Assembly (NCBI GenBank): GCA_021401465.1
Contig: JADDMT010000046.1
Location: 174,160 to 238,159 of the forward strand
Reading direction: 5' to 3'
Length of the DNA stretch: 64,000 bases
From: Teratosphaeria epicoccoides
Taxonomy: Eukaryota > Ascomycota > Dothideomycetes > Mycosphaerellales > Teratosphaeriaceae
In this document: positions 32,202-43,840 of the stretch, piece by piece
Layout: each line of letters starts with the position of its first letter
Position numbering within the stretch: position 1 is the first letter of the stretch
The notes under the pieces: generated by a model
The model's database searches: none
What the model saw: the letters and a program-made list of their open reading frames with translations, nothing else
What the model was told of the DNA's origin: nothing
Translations under genes and position numbers: made by a program

Positions 32202-32805
32202 GTTGGCTACTCGACTACTGTGCACGTGGACAGAACACATGTCCGATTCTTGAATATGAATCTTCCACTTTGGGCTGGTCGCTGCAGCTTCGGCGAACCC
32301 GTCCGAAGCTCCGGTCGCCGAGACATAATGCAAGTCATCAGCAACATTTCAACATGAATCTGTGTCGCGAGCATGTGACACTGCCATCGCCATGACCCAT
32401 GCCTTGCCTGATGTGGACTGGGGGTGGAATCAAGGATGGAAGAGCGGGCGGAATATCTTTCCAATAATCTCCGACATCACCTCACATGCTCACTCTCCCG
32501 TCAACTCTCTCCGCCGACCCCGCGACAGACCCCCTCGGACCCACACGCGCGTCATGGGCATTGGTGGAGGTGCCCTTGGGGGGGGGGATCGCGACTTTTT
32601 CCTGGGGAGACATGCAGTGATCTTCACACGTCGGTGAGCTGGGCTGAAGAAGTGCCCTCAACAACTTTCTTTTGCTGACTCGCTCTCTTACAACTCTTCA
32701 ATCCCTTCAACAGTCATTTGATTCATCGCAGGTCATACTACCGCCACCTCCACCACCCCCTCCACCACCACCTCCCCTCATTGATCGGACAGGCGACCAG
32801 CCGAC
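32202..32805. promoter_or_regulatory. divergent promoter between EMC10 and the FGGY kinase
   Basis: This 604-bp region includes a run of ten G at about 32578-32587 and a CCA/CCT-rich tract at about 32735-32778 in the presumed leader of the kinase gene. Confidence 0.5.
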
Positions 32806-34791
32806 ATGGACCGCCATCCGGCTCAAATGCCTTACCGCAAGGCCTCTCGACAACAGTCCCGCCAGATGTCCTACGACCCTCACAACGAGATCCGCATCCG
32901 TCAAGATCACTACATCGGCATTGACGTTGGTACCGGCTCTGCCAGAGCGTGCATCATGAACGCCAATGGTGACATTGTCGGTCTGGCGAGTGAGAACATT
33001 GGTCTCTGGCAGCCAGAGACTGGCTACTACGTACGTTGACATGTCACCAATGGCTCAGCATGCAACTCCCTCCGACCCTCACTGACGGCTGGCTACACGG
33101 ACTGGCAGGAACAATCCACAACCAACATCTGGCGCTGCATCTGCTCCTCCGTCCATCGCGCCATGGCCCAGCACGGCATCGAGCCAGACACCATCCGCGG
33201 CATCGGCTTCGACGCCACCTGCTCCCTCGCCGTCTTCCGCGACGACACCCACGAGCCTGTCCCTGTCACCGCTCCAAAGTTCGACAATGCAGACGGGAAT
33301 GACCGCAATGTCATCCTGTGGCTGGACCACCGACCCGTCGACGAGACCAAGAAGATCAATGCCACCGAGCACAACTTGTTGAGGTATGTCGGGGGCCAGA
33401 TGAGCATCGAGATGGAGATCCCAAAGGTGCTGTGGTTGAAGAACAACATGCCCAAGGACCTGTTCAGCAAGTGCAAGTTCTACGACTTGACGGATGCGTT
33501 GACGCATCTGGCGACGGGCAACGAGACGAGGAGCTTTTGCTCGGTCGTCTGCAAGCAGGGATACGTTCCAGTGGGTGTCGATGGCTCTGTGAAGGGCTGG
33601 CAAGAGGACTTCTTGACAAACATTGGTCTGGAGGATCTGTGTGAGGACAACTTCAAGCGCATGGGAGGCGTCAACGGGGTGGTACCGCTCTTTCCTGCTT
33701 GTGCTCGACGTTCATGACTTGCTGACCGAGGCCAACAGAACGGCCGCTACCTCACAGCGGGCGAGCTGATCGGCACCCTTTCGGAAAAGGCCGGTAACGA
33801 GCTGGGTCTACCAGCAGGCATCGCAGTCGGCTCAGGTGTCATTGATGCTTACGCGGGCTGGATCGGAACCGTGGGCGCCAAGGTCCGCCTGGACAAGGAC
33901 GCTCTCAGCGGCAACGTACCGAACAACGACGTCACGCAGGCCTTCACGCGTCTGGCCGCCGTGGCCGGTACCTCGACCTGCCATCTGGCCATGAGTCCCA
34001 AGCCCGTCTTCGTCAACGGAGTCTGGGGTCCGTACCGAGATGTACTGATTCCAGACTACTGGCTAGCAGAGGGCGGCCAGTCCGCGACGGGCGAGCTGCT
34101 GAAGCATGTCATTGAGACGCACCCAGCATTCCAAGAAGCCATGTCCGTAGCGGAAACCTTCAACGCCAACATCTACGACTACCTCAACGAGCACCTCCGC
34201 GAAATGCAAGAGAAGGTTAATGCCCCCTCCATCTCCTACCTCGGCCGCCACTTCTTCTTCTACGGCGACCTCTTCGGCAATCGCTCGCCAGTCGCAGATT
34301 CGGAAATGAAAGGCTCCGTAATCGGTCTCAGCAGCGACAAAAGCATCGACAGTCTAGCACTCTACTACTACGCCACCATGGAATTCATCGCCCTCCAAAC
34401 CCACCAAATCATCGAAGCGATGAATACCTCCGGCCACGTCATCAGCTCCATCTTCATGTCCGGCTCCCAATGCCAGAATTCCGTCCTGATGGCGCTCATC
34501 GCCACCGCCTGCGACATGCCCGTCCTCATCCCGCGGTACGTGCACGCGGCTGTAGTCCACGGTGCAGCGATGCTGGGAGCGAAGGCGGCGTCAACGGACA
34601 AGGATGGCAATTCGGAGCCTTTGTGGAACATCATGGATCGCATGAGTAAGCCGGGAAAGGCGGTGTATCCGAATAAAGACGAGGGGGAGAAGAAGCTGCT
34701 GATGGCCAAGTATAAGGTGTTTTTGGAGCAGTGTGAGCAGCAGAGGGTGTACAGGAGGAATGTTGATGAGGCGATTAAGGGCTGGGAATGA
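32806..34791 (+). CDS. FGGY-family carbohydrate kinase (D-ribulokinase-like)
   Basis: Three exons (32806-33030, 33109-33681, 33739-34791) give 616 residues. Intron 1 has GTACGT and GGCAG; intron 2 most simply starts at GTACCG (33682) and ends AACAG, with a CTGAC branch point. The N-terminal ATPase motif is YIGIDVGTGSARACIM. After the first intron comes GYY-EQSTTNIW, a family hallmark. Further motifs are GFDATCSLAV, LWLDHRP, GLPAGIAVGSGVIDAYAGWIG and near the end ISSIFMSGSQCQN with AVVHGAAMLGA. The closest characterised relatives I know are yeast YDR109C and human FGGY, which phosphorylate ribulose-type sugars. Substrate is inferred from that. Confidence 0.9.
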
Positions 34792-35068
34792 ATGTGGAGG
34801 TGACGATGAGGGCTGGAATGCGCACCCGTCGAGGTCGTGGCGTAGGCATGTCGGTGTCAAGGGGAGAGTCACGAGATATATATATAGATGTCTTGCAGAG
34901 TGAGTTTGTAGCTGGATATATGTATCATGATTACGAGATACATATGCGATAATATTCCAGTCCCCCCTTTGCAAGTAGGGGAAAGCTGGTCGTCATTTTG
35001 ACAAAATCAGCCGGTATAAACACTCGGTATGGTGCCCCCCACCCCTCCCTCGCTCATGCCTCCCCTCC

Positions 35069-37168
35069 TCACCCACCATTTCCCTCAACAACTCCCTCAA
35101 CAACCCCCTCAACAGAGCCCTCAACACTAACAACCATACTCCTCCTCTCCCTCCAACCCCCCACCTCCACCACCCTCGGCTTCAGCTCCTGCGCCAACGG
35201 CCTCATGCTCGCGGCCCGCTCCACATGCCTCCGCGCCCGACTCACGCTGACCTGCCTCGCCACGCTCACCTGCACGATCCTCTCTTCCAGATCCTGCGAC
35301 GTGTGGAAAACCGGCGAAAGCGGCTTGCCGCGGACGGAGCGGCGGGGCTGCAGGCTGTTCTCGAGGGTGCAGGGGGAGACGGGCGAGTTACTGCGGGCGG
35401 GGATGCTGGGGGCTGGGGAGGGGGGAGGGTCGTGGTTGGTGTTGTGGGGTTGGGTTTGGTTTTGGGAGTGGTTGTGGTTGTGGCGCGAGATCGGGGCGCA
35501 CGTGCCGATGAAGTCGGCTTCGTCGCCGTCGGCGAAGGAGGCGGTCGACGGCGTTGGTGGGAGGCTGTTTTCTGGGTTCAGGAGGGAGGATGGCGAGAGC
35601 CCGGGTTCGCCTTCGTCGTGACTTGAGGGTACGGGTGCGTGGTGCGAGTTGACTGTACCGCGTCTGGGGTGTGTGGCGCCATGTGACACGGGGGGCTTTG
35701 AGCCATGTGGAGCGGTCATTGACCGCTGTAAAAGAGGCGCACTCCCGGCGAATCCTGCGGTCGCCGTTCGCTGCTGGTTGTTGATCTTTGAGTCGTGATC
35801 CTTCTTATCCACCTTTATAGTGAGTGAGGGTACGGGTTGCGGTCGTGACGACGAAAGACTCCGCTGGGATCGCACAGGCTTTAGAGGCTTGACCAAAGCT
35901 TTGAGAACGTTGGACGGCAGCGACGGTACATCACTCACAGTTTCGTCCGGAGCCCTACTGAGCGACTTTCTTGATCTGCTCCTGCGTCGTGCAGCGATGG
36001 ATTGTCGGGGTTTCAACAGTGTCTCGAACATGACACTGTAGCGTTCCATCTCGCAACTCGGTATGTCCAAGTCGAGGCGAAGAGGAAGCGACGGCAGCGT
36101 GTGGACCGGTGACGCTCCTGGGAGTTGCGGTAACGCCGTTAAAGATGTTTGCGCTGCCCGTGTGATGTCTACACGAGTCTGCGAGTCTCTTCTTCCTGGC
36201 GACGGCTTCGCCATGATGTCGGAATGCGATATATGATTGTTTGGATGTATTGGTGGCGAGTAAGTCCGTGTCAAGGACGACACGGATCGCGAAAGCCGCA
36301 CTTCGCGCTTGTCAGACGGGGACGGGATGAAAAGCATTTTATCAGCTGCATGTTGCGTCTCCGGTTTATTCTGCCAATCAGTGGACAAATGTGAGTTCGT
36401 ACGACTGGATGAAATGGTCTGCCATTGTGTCGAGGCTGCTGATGGGGATTGTGGTATCTCCAACAACGGATGTGCTTGCAACGGCGAGCATGGTGGCGCC
36501 CGAGGCGCAACATAGTGGGGGTGGAGAAGTTCCCGTTGCAAAGGGGTTGCGGCGTTCTTGCGGGAGAAAATGCCTCCAAAACTTCTCCAGCTCGACTTCT
36601 TCTTCCGCAGCTCCACTCGTCGCATGCTGTGGGACGGATCGACAAGGCCTGTTTTGGCGCGCGCAGGCATGGGAGGCTGCTGCAATCTGTTGACGGTGGG
36701 CACGTTTTGTGTGGTCTTCGAACATCTTCGGGAAGTCGGGCGCCCTGTAGCAGACCCGACTGTTTGACCAATGCTAGGTGTTGGAGGATTCGCTCCTAGC
36801 GGCGATGCTTGCGCTGAAGCGATGCTAGCACTTTTGGGGGGCACGGCTGGAGATACCATTGGAGACGGAGTAGGGAAGGCGAACAACGCCCCGTCCGCCT
36901 CTATCTCGATCTTCACAGCATCCGCCTCTCGCTCACGGTCCCTAGCCGCCGCCTCAGCCCGTTCCAGCCTACTCTGAACATTTGCCGACCTAGCGCGGTC
37001 GGATTGGGGTCTATGTGGCTTCGTAGTGTTGGCCTGCACGTCGGCAAGTTCGGTCTTCGGTGGAGGTATTGGCACGTTTCTCGCGGGCAGTAGTGGCTTG
37101 TCGAGATTCTTTCCGACGTCGTTCGCACTCTTGCCTTTCAGCGAGAATCGTCGCTTGAGGAAGGCCAT
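35069..37168 (-). CDS. Ser/Pro-rich, largely disordered protein, function unknown
   Basis: This is a single-exon 699-residue protein starting at ATG 37168. The N-terminus is strongly basic (MAFLKRRFSLKGKSANDVGK). A short predicted coiled coil follows (LERAEAAARDREREAD). A compact motif, KKKSSWRSFGGIFSRKN, stands out in otherwise disordered Ser/Pro/Arg sequence and could be a membrane- or partner-binding element. The C-terminus is basic (RARRHVERAASMRPLAQELK) and ends in short VEG-type repeats. No catalytic domain is seen. Many candidate SP/TP phosphosites suggest a signalling or cytoskeletal adaptor, which is speculation. Confidence 0.65.
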   Translation of the reverse strand: MAFLKRRFSLKGKSANDVGKNLDKPLLPARNVPIPPPKTELADVQANTTKPHRPQSDRARSANVQSRLERAEAAARDREREADAVKIEIEADGALFAFPTPSPMVSPAVPPKSASIASAQASPLGANPPTPSIGQTVGSATGRPTSRRCSKTTQNVPTVNRLQQPPMPARAKTGLVDPSHSMRRVELRKKKSSWRSFGGIFSRKNAATPLQRELLHPHYVAPRAPPCSPLQAHPLLEIPQSPSAASTQWQTISSSRTNSHLSTDWQNKPETQHAADKMLFIPSPSDKREVRLSRSVSSLTRTYSPPIHPNNHISHSDIMAKPSPGRRDSQTRVDITRAAQTSLTALPQLPGASPVHTLPSLPLRLDLDIPSCEMERYSVMFETLLKPRQSIAARRRSRSRKSLSRAPDETVSDVPSLPSNVLKALVKPLKPVRSQRSLSSSRPQPVPSLTIKVDKKDHDSKINNQQRTATAGFAGSAPLLQRSMTAPHGSKPPVSHGATHPRRGTVNSHHAPVPSSHDEGEPGLSPSSLLNPENSLPPTPSTASFADGDEADFIGTCAPISRHNHNHSQNQTQPHNTNHDPPPSPAPSIPARSNSPVSPCTLENSLQPRRSVRGKPLSPVFHTSQDLEERIVQVSVARQVSVSRARRHVERAASMRPLAQELKPRVVEVGGWRERRSMVVSVEGSVEGVVEGVVEGNGG

Positions 37169-38231
37169 GGCTCCTCCACCACGTGCCTGCAGATGGTGGG
37201 TGCTGACAACACAGTCTTACGAGAGATGCCGAGCCAGGTCAAAGCCCTCACGCATTGAGATGAATTCTCATTAATCCCACTAGCAACGGCGGAATATAGA
37301 CCAGTGATCCCGGGGCCTTCCTTCGCCGTGATGGAAGTGCCGTCAGGTCGTCTTTTGTCGTTCTCCAGAAAAGGTACGAATGCTGAAATCAGGAAGTGCT
37401 GCTGAAGAATAACCAGAAGCAGAAACCGTGCTCGTGCGACAAACGCTCAGCGGGGCATGGGCAGCAGGTCGTCACCTGGTCCGATGGCGTGTGCAAAGCT
37501 GACAGAGATGCCCAGTGAGCCCGCTCGAGCCCTGCAGGAGAGAGGAGAGCATGTTCAGGCCCACCACCATTTCTCAGGGACAGCGATCGATCGCGCCGGC
37601 CGTGGCAGAAAAACAGCCGCAGGCTCGAACGATGAAGGTCATTTGTAACTCGCCGCCGCCGGTGCGGATCAAGTCTCAGGCTGAGGCAGACCGTGTGGAC
37701 ATCGAGGGTGCTCTCGCCATGTTGAGATTGCAGGCCAATACATCATCCAGCCAGGCTCTGATGCCTCTCAGTGGTGGGACGACGTGTGCGTGGAACAGGC
37801 TGGCGGGACGCAAGCTGCAGTCCGTCAGGCCTACGGAGCCCTCGTTCAACCCGCTCGTTTCATCCTGATGCCGCTCGAGATGGGTGAGCAGGGATGATGG
37901 TGGGCGAAGCTGATGTGGTTCCTGGGGCCAATCATGCGGCTAATGAGATACCAAGTCATTCTGGATTCTGACGGAAACTGTCTCGAATATCTTTAGACAC
38001 CGCCACGAGCGTCGGAAGGCGGCCGAGATTGAAGCCGCGAGGAAATGGGTTACATGTAGCCAGACCGGCTGTCATGGTTCAGGATCGCTGGTTACCCGAG
38101 ATGTGGAACATGCGAGCCCCGCACATGGTCCCTTTCCCACACATTGCATTGTACGACAACGTACTACTCACAACCCGCCATCTCATCACAGGATCAAATC
38201 GACTCTAGCGTTCGTCAACAGATCTCCTCTC
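37169..38231. other. gap with one weak open frame
   Basis: This 1.06-kb region holds a possible 105-residue frame from ATG 37551 to 37868 (MFRPTTISQGQRS..). It contains ALAMLRLQ but has no domain, signal or splice support, so I do not call it a gene. The rest is the promoter side of the Ser/Pro-rich gene and the 3' side of the SDR gene. Confidence 0.4.
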
Positions 38232-39041
38232 CTACTCAGGATACACCATCCTCCTCGTCACACCCCCATCAACCACCATCTCACCTCCAGTGACCCCCTC
38301 CGCGCCCGTCAGATACTCCACCGCCATCAGCACATCCTCGACCTGCCCCACCCGCCCCGTCAAATGCCACCTGTGGTCCTCCTCACTCAACCCTTCCTCC
38401 CACTCCTGGCTTTTCCGATCAGCCTCCTCGCATTCATTCGCCACATGGATCCACCCCGGCAAGATCGCATTCACCCGAATCCCCTGCCGCGCCAGACTGA
38501 CAGCCAACGACTGCGTGAGGCCGAGGAGTCCGGCTTTAGTGGCGGAGTACGGCTCGTTGTTCGGCTCGCTCATGAAGGCGCGGGTGGACGAGATGTTGAT
38601 GATCGATCCACCCTGAGGCCTTGCGGAGCTCTTCTGCAACAGTGGCATGCAAGCTTGCGAAAGGAACATGGGAGCCGTCAGGTTGACCGCCACCGTTCGG
38701 TTCCAGTCCTCGAGTCCCAGCTCAGAGGGATGAGATTTCCCGACAACGCTCGTGTCAGCTGCATTGTTCACAAGCACGTCCAGGTGCCCGTTGAAAAATT
38801 TCCTGGCCGTCTCAGCAGTGGCCTGGGTAACGTCTGGCTCCTGTAGGTTGGCGGTCATAGTTTCAAAGGCTTCGCCTCGCTCGTGGTGCTGCGACAGCTT
38901 CGACGCCGCGTGATACAGCTCTTCTGCATTGACATCCACCAAGAGCACTCTGTGACCTTTCTGCAGCAGTAGTCGGCTCAGACCTCGTCCGATACCGCGG
39001 CCGGCGCCAGTGATGAGGAAATTCTTCACTGTGGTCGACAT
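38232..39041 (-). CDS. short-chain dehydrogenase/reductase (classical SDR)
   Basis: This is a single-exon 269-residue protein, the normal length for a classical SDR. The cofactor loop is TGAGRGIG (residues about 12-19). An acidic residue after beta-2 (LLVDVNAEEL) suggests NAD(H) preference. NNAADTS is the NNAG-equivalent. The active site is SSTRAF with Tyr and Lys in PYSATKAG. The late sequence IRVNAILPGWIH and the C-terminal GGEMVVDGGV are typical. The substrate is unknown. The neighbouring flavocytochrome b2-type gene is on the same strand about 260 bp away, but nothing shows joint function. Confidence 0.9.
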   Translation of the reverse strand: MSTTVKNFLITGAGRGIGRGLSRLLLQKGHRVLLVDVNAEELYHAASKLSQHHERGEAFETMTANLQEPDVTQATAETARKFFNGHLDVLVNNAADTSVVGKSHPSELGLEDWNRTVAVNLTAPMFLSQACMPLLQKSSARPQGGSIINISSTRAFMSEPNNEPYSATKAGLLGLTQSLAVSLARQGIRVNAILPGWIHVANECEEADRKSQEWEEGLSEEDHRWHLTGRVGQVEDVLMAVEYLTGAEGVTGGEMVVDGGVTRRMVYPE

Positions 39042-39305
39042 GACGGCTTTAATCTCCTTGGAATCTCACCTTTACTAACGTGATTACATGTCTACCACCC
39101 GGCCTCTGGCATCGACTCTCGGAGATTCAGACCAATGATGTCATCATGGACAAAAATTGCCGTGCCTCAGCAAGAGTTCCTTGTGAGAGACGAAGCATGG
39201 ATAAAAAAGGGAGGTATACACAAAGTTCACTCTACACGCCGTGCCCGCCACCATCACCCCCAACGCCAATCCCCCCCCCCGAACCCATCCCCACATCCAC
39301 AATCT

Positions 39306-40952
39306 CTACAACCTCGCCTTCTCCCTCGGCCCTACCAACTGATCATAAACGCTCAAACTCAACACATCCGCTGGAACCGCCGCGCTATGCATACTCAACC
39401 CTCTTGTATCAATCAACTCGGGCCCCAACTCCGCCACATTCTTGCACCCAATCAACCTCATATTCATCTCCATCTCGTCCTTCAACAACTGCATCGCCCG
39501 ATCCACGCCCGGCAGCCCGTACGCACTCATCGCGTACAAAAACGGTCTCCCAATGCCGACACCCGTAGCACCCAGACAAAGCGCTTTGATGATGTCAGTC
39601 GCTCGCCGAACGCCACCATCGATATAGATTTCGATTTTCTTGTCCAGCCCTAAGCGGCGGAGTTCCGGCATAACTTCCGCGAGCACCTCGATCCCACTGC
39701 GCGCGAAATCCAGCTGCCGCCCTCCATGGTTCGAGAGCACGACGCCCTGGACTCCCACAGCAATCGCACGAATAACGTCCTCGACACGCTGGACGCCCTT
39801 CAAGATGATCGGCATCTTCGTAACCTCCAGGAACCATGGAATATCATCCCAGCAGAGCGCAGGATCAATGAACGACGAGATCGCTCTCGCGGCGCCCTGC
39901 GAGCGATCCACGCTGTCACCCCCGGTATTCTGCACGTTTGAACCAACGTCAGAGAACTTGCTCCGCATGTCCTTCTCTCTCCGTCCAAGCTGCGGTGCAT
40001 CGACCGTGATGAAGAGGCCCTTGCAGCCTCTCGCCTCTGCGTGCTGGATGATGCGTTTCGTGATATCGCGGTTCTTGTTCACGTACAGCTGCAGCCACTG
40101 CACTTGCTCGCCTTCCCTCGCGTCGACGATTTCGTCAAAAGAGCAGGAGGCAAGTGTTGGAATCATTTGGATGACGTTGTGTTTGCGCGCGCCGCGCGTG
40201 AGCACGACTTCGCCTTCGGGGTTTCCGAGCTTGCCTAAGGCGGTGGCGGTGACGTAGAAGGGAATGGAGACTTTGCTACCGAGCATGGTGGTTGAGAGGT
40301 CGATATTTTCGACGTTTTGGAGGATCTTGGGCCGGAACCAGATTTTGTGGAAGGCGGAATGGTTTTCTCTCATTGTCTGCCATTATCATTAGCACACCCT
40401 CCGTCTCAACCAGCCCAAATCCCTTCCAGGACAAGGGCGCAAAAGACTCACGATCTCGTCGTCCGCGCCACTCGAATAGTAAGCCCAAGCCGTCTTCTTC
40501 ATGACGCTCCTCGCCACCGCCTCGAAATCCATCAGATTATAACACTGCTCCAGAATTGGCATCCGTTTGATCCTCTCCTGCCTCTCCGCCTCATCCGGGT
40601 CCTCCGCCTTCTCTTCCTGCTCCACAGTCCTCATATCCACTTCACCCAAGTGCTTCTGCTTGTCCAAAAACTTGTCCAGAGTGTCTGGCGGATGGATCGG
40701 TTCGTACTCTTCTGTGGCATCTTTGCCGGCGTACTTGAGGATGATTTTGGGGCCACCGGGGTGTTCGGGGAGGAACTCGGTTACGTCGTAGGCTTTGCCG
40801 TGGATGATGACCTGACAAGGTCGTGAGCGTGTGGTCGTCTTGGGGCACGCTAAGCGGTCCTAGCTTACCCAGCATGATTCTGCGTTGTTGTGCTTTGCAA
40901 TCTCCTCCCCAGTGAGCTTCACAGCCTGTGTGTTGTTCGAGTCGCGATTCAT
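39306..40952 (-). CDS. flavocytochrome b2-type 2-hydroxyacid dehydrogenase (L-lactate dehydrogenase-like)
   Basis: Three exons (40952-40869, 40811-40452, 40376-39306) give 504 residues. Introns have GTAAGC/GTCAG and GTGAGT/GGCAG borders, both in phase 0. An N-terminal cytochrome b5 domain carries the heme motif FLPEHPGGPK and the second ligand region EPIHPPD. The FMN domain has YYSSGADDEI, FYVTATALGK, YVNKNRDIT, the catalytic SNHGGRQLD, then IDGGVRRATDIIKAL and GIGRPFLYA. It resembles yeast Cyb2. However, the protein starts MNRDSNNTQAVKLTGEEIAK, going straight into the b5 domain without a presequence, so this paralogue may not enter the mitochondrial intermembrane space. Lactate as substrate is inferred. 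Confidence 0.9.
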
Positions 40953-42009
40953 CTTGTCTCGTCGGGCGACTTGCTGCACCCAACGTCACTGTTCTGTTTC
41001 CCAATGCTCGATTAACCCGTCTACTCTCAAGCAGAATTGCCAACAATTCGAGAGAACTTCTGCTTTGGGTGGGATCTTGAAGAGATTGAATCTGTCACAG
41101 GATACGAGATCCTACCTCGTCACCAGTGGTGAACCGAGCCACCGTTTATTATGCATACTGAGCAGCATTCTAGCTCGACCCGTCTGGACGCTCGTCTTTC
41201 GGCGGAGGGGATAGCGACATGCCGCATGCGCCGGATATATCGGTTCACCTGCTCCACATGCAGTGCTGTGGAGCAAGCCCAGCCAATGGCTAGACTTGTA
41301 TATGAAGCGGCTTGAGCAGACTATTCCGCAACAGCCGCCTTCAGATCTAGGTGTTTCTCATTTGCATTCATCTGGGGGCAAGGCAGGTGCCGTTAGTCAG
41401 ACAGATATTGCCCCTTCAGCAAGGCTACTTCGCGATCCAGCCGAGTACACGTACTCCAGGCGTTGACGCCTCTCCGTCGCAACACATACACGTACGTAAG
41501 CCAGGGTGCGCCGCACTGTAAAGTCAGACATACGCTAGAAATGCAAGTATTATCAACGACCTGAGATGATCCGCCCGAGATGCAGCTGCCAAGGTATTGC
41601 AAGGAAGTGGGGCAATCTCGACCCAACTGTGCGTTTGCTTTCTTTACCCAAACGGTCTCCGTCAGCATCCTGTAAATACTGCCTAGAGACATCGAAGCCA
41701 TCTCCGTCATGATTTTTCCCGAGACAGAAGAGATGACATCGGGAATTGAAAGCGCTATCCTTTATCCAAGTGCAGACCATGACGCCACAGGAGGTCCTGT
41801 TGATCACATGCGACTCGGCACGCTACATGTGCACAGACCGGTTTGTTTACTCTGGTCAGACGATCACTCTAACAACACTGTTCCAGGTTGGAAGTGACTG
41901 CTACGTAGAAGCGACGTTCACTCGGTGAGCGTGCGGAAGGAGAGCGTACGATTCGGAGCGAGGAACATGGGAGTAAGAAGACACAGAAGCATATACCGAT
42001 GACCCGAGC
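40953..42009. other. divergent intergenic region
   Basis: This 1.06-kb gap lies between the flavocytochrome gene (minus) and the Rab-like gene (plus), so it holds both promoters. No coding sequence is supported. Confidence 0.5.
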
Positions 42010-42948
42010 ATGGCCGCCTCTATATCCCCGCCCGCCTCCCTCGAGGCCAAGCTCGTCGTGCTAGGCTCCCAAAACGTGGGCAAGACATCGATGGTCCATC
42101 GCTACGTCAAAAACGCATTTATCCCACCGAAACATGCGCAGTCAACAGTAGGAGCATCGTTCCTCACCACGAGGGTCAACGACTCAGAATCAGGCGCAAC
42201 CATCAGGCTGCAGATTTGGGACACGGCCGGACAAGAGCGTTTCAGGTCGATCTCGCGACTTTACTATCGAGGCGCGCATGCCGCGATATTGTGCTACGAT
42301 GTTACGAGCAAGAAGAGTTTTGAAGACATGGGCACGTGGTTGCAGGAGCTGAAGGAAAATATCGGGGCGGAGTCACAAGACATGATATTGCATGTGGTCG
42401 GCACGAAAAGCGATGTCGTCGCTGCCGACCCGAAGAAGCGAGAGGTGCCGTTTGAGCGATGTATAGGCTACGTCGCCGAACAGTTGTACTCGGATAGTGT
42501 GACTCCGGGTCTGACATTGTCTGTACCGGACAGCAACCCACCAAGCAGTCATGGTCTGAATCCAAACATCGCGAGCCCGAATAGTAATCGGTCTTCCGGA
42601 TTTTGGGGTGCCTCTATATGGGACTGCTGCCACGAGGTCAGCGCCAAAGATGGTGAGGGCATCGAAGAAGTCTTCCGAGTGATCACAAGGAAGCTCGTTG
42701 AGCAGCATGCCAGGCGTGCAGAACAGGAACGAAAGTTCATGGAAGCCATGATGAGAACGCCGGGCACCGATGGAGGTCAGGGATACTTTGATCTTCCTAA
42801 TGGCGGGAACGGGTCGTTCAGAGTTGGGCACGGCGATAAGCGACGCAGCTGGCTCGGTATCGCCACGCCTGGTGCGCTGTCAAGCTGGACCGCGGACGAT
42901 AATGATGCGACTACAGAAACATCAAGGCGGAAAGGAAGATGTTGTTAA
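42010..42948 (+). CDS. Rab-like small GTPase with C-terminal CC
   Basis: This is a single-exon 312-residue protein, about 100 residues longer than a standard Rab. G1 is GSQNVGKTS, G3 is WDTAGQERFRS, followed by the Rab-type SRLYYRGAHAAILCYDVT. G4 reads VGTKSDV where NKxD is usual, and G5 is EVSAKDG. The extra length comes from a Ser/Asn/Pro-rich insertion between G4 and G5 and a long tail. The last residues are KGRCC, a likely double-geranylgeranylation site. The effector region is STVGASF. It fits the Rab family in vesicle traffic, but I cannot name the orthologue. Confidence 0.85.
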   Translation: MAASISPPASLEAKLVVLGSQNVGKTSMVHRYVKNAFIPPKHAQSTVGASFLTTRVNDSESGATIRLQIWDTAGQERFRSISRLYYRGAHAAILCYDVTSKKSFEDMGTWLQELKENIGAESQDMILHVVGTKSDVVAADPKKREVPFERCIGYVAEQLYSDSVTPGLTLSVPDSNPPSSHGLNPNIASPNSNRSSGFWGASIWDCCHEVSAKDGEGIEEVFRVITRKLVEQHARRAEQERKFMEAMMRTPGTDGGQGYFDLPNGGNGSFRVGHGDKRRSWLGIATPGALSSWTADDNDATTETSRRKGRCC

Positions 42949-43840
42949 CGGTCGGCTAAGAATTCGCTTTCGTAATGGCGCGGCGCCATTGTGTGTACGT
43001 GCATGTGACGGGAAACGACGGCTTCGACAAGCGTTCGAGCGAGCAACAGCAGCAAGAGCCTTTGAGCATCAGCATGATGTAGTTCCGAGCATTTGATGTG
43101 TGAATGATTGCCAGGTGTGCAGGCGCTGGTTTGACGCGGGCATATCTCTGGTTGATGCTGTACATACTAGCAGTATACTGTTAACGTTGAGGTCTGTATT
43201 TTGATCAAGCAAAGTACGAAGTCACGCATGTCATCCATGGACACTGAACAAGCTGCCGGTCAATTGGACTGTACGCATCGTGGCGTGGACTCCGGCGCCG
43301 ATCTTCATGCATAAGCGCGTGCTGTTTTATCGACTGCATGGCCTTTGGCCGCTTTATTAGCCGCCAGGCTACAGCACGGTGTTCATTGCTTGTGCAGCGA
43401 AACCGGCGTGGGATATCAATGGGCAAATACTGTTCCTGAACTCGGTGCGGCATACGTCTCGCGGAGGTATAAGTCTATAAGAAGTACAAGGAGACATTGC
43501 GTGTTTGCTGTCGCGCGGCACGTGGATCTGTGAAACTGATCTGCAGCGCCAAGAAGGCAGATCGTTCCTGCCTCCGCCCCCACAGGTAGGAACAACACAT
43601 AGACAACCTCATCTCCACGTCCGTCTGTTCTTTACGACTTTGACAGACACAAAGATCCACGTTCACGTTGCATCAACATCCCAGACATCACCACGGCGAC
43701 GGCGCCGTAGATTAGAAGAGAAGCAGGCTTGGCGAGAGAGGCAAACATAGATACTGTGGAGACTGTAGCATAGGTTGGCCATACTGAGCGCGGTGCACGG
43801 GGTTGAGCGCGACGTAAGAAGGCAGCCAGAACCCGCGGAT
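42949..43840. other. intergenic region
   Basis: This 892-bp gap lies between two plus-strand genes. I see only short frames, and the promoter of the MFS gene must be here. Confidence 0.5.
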
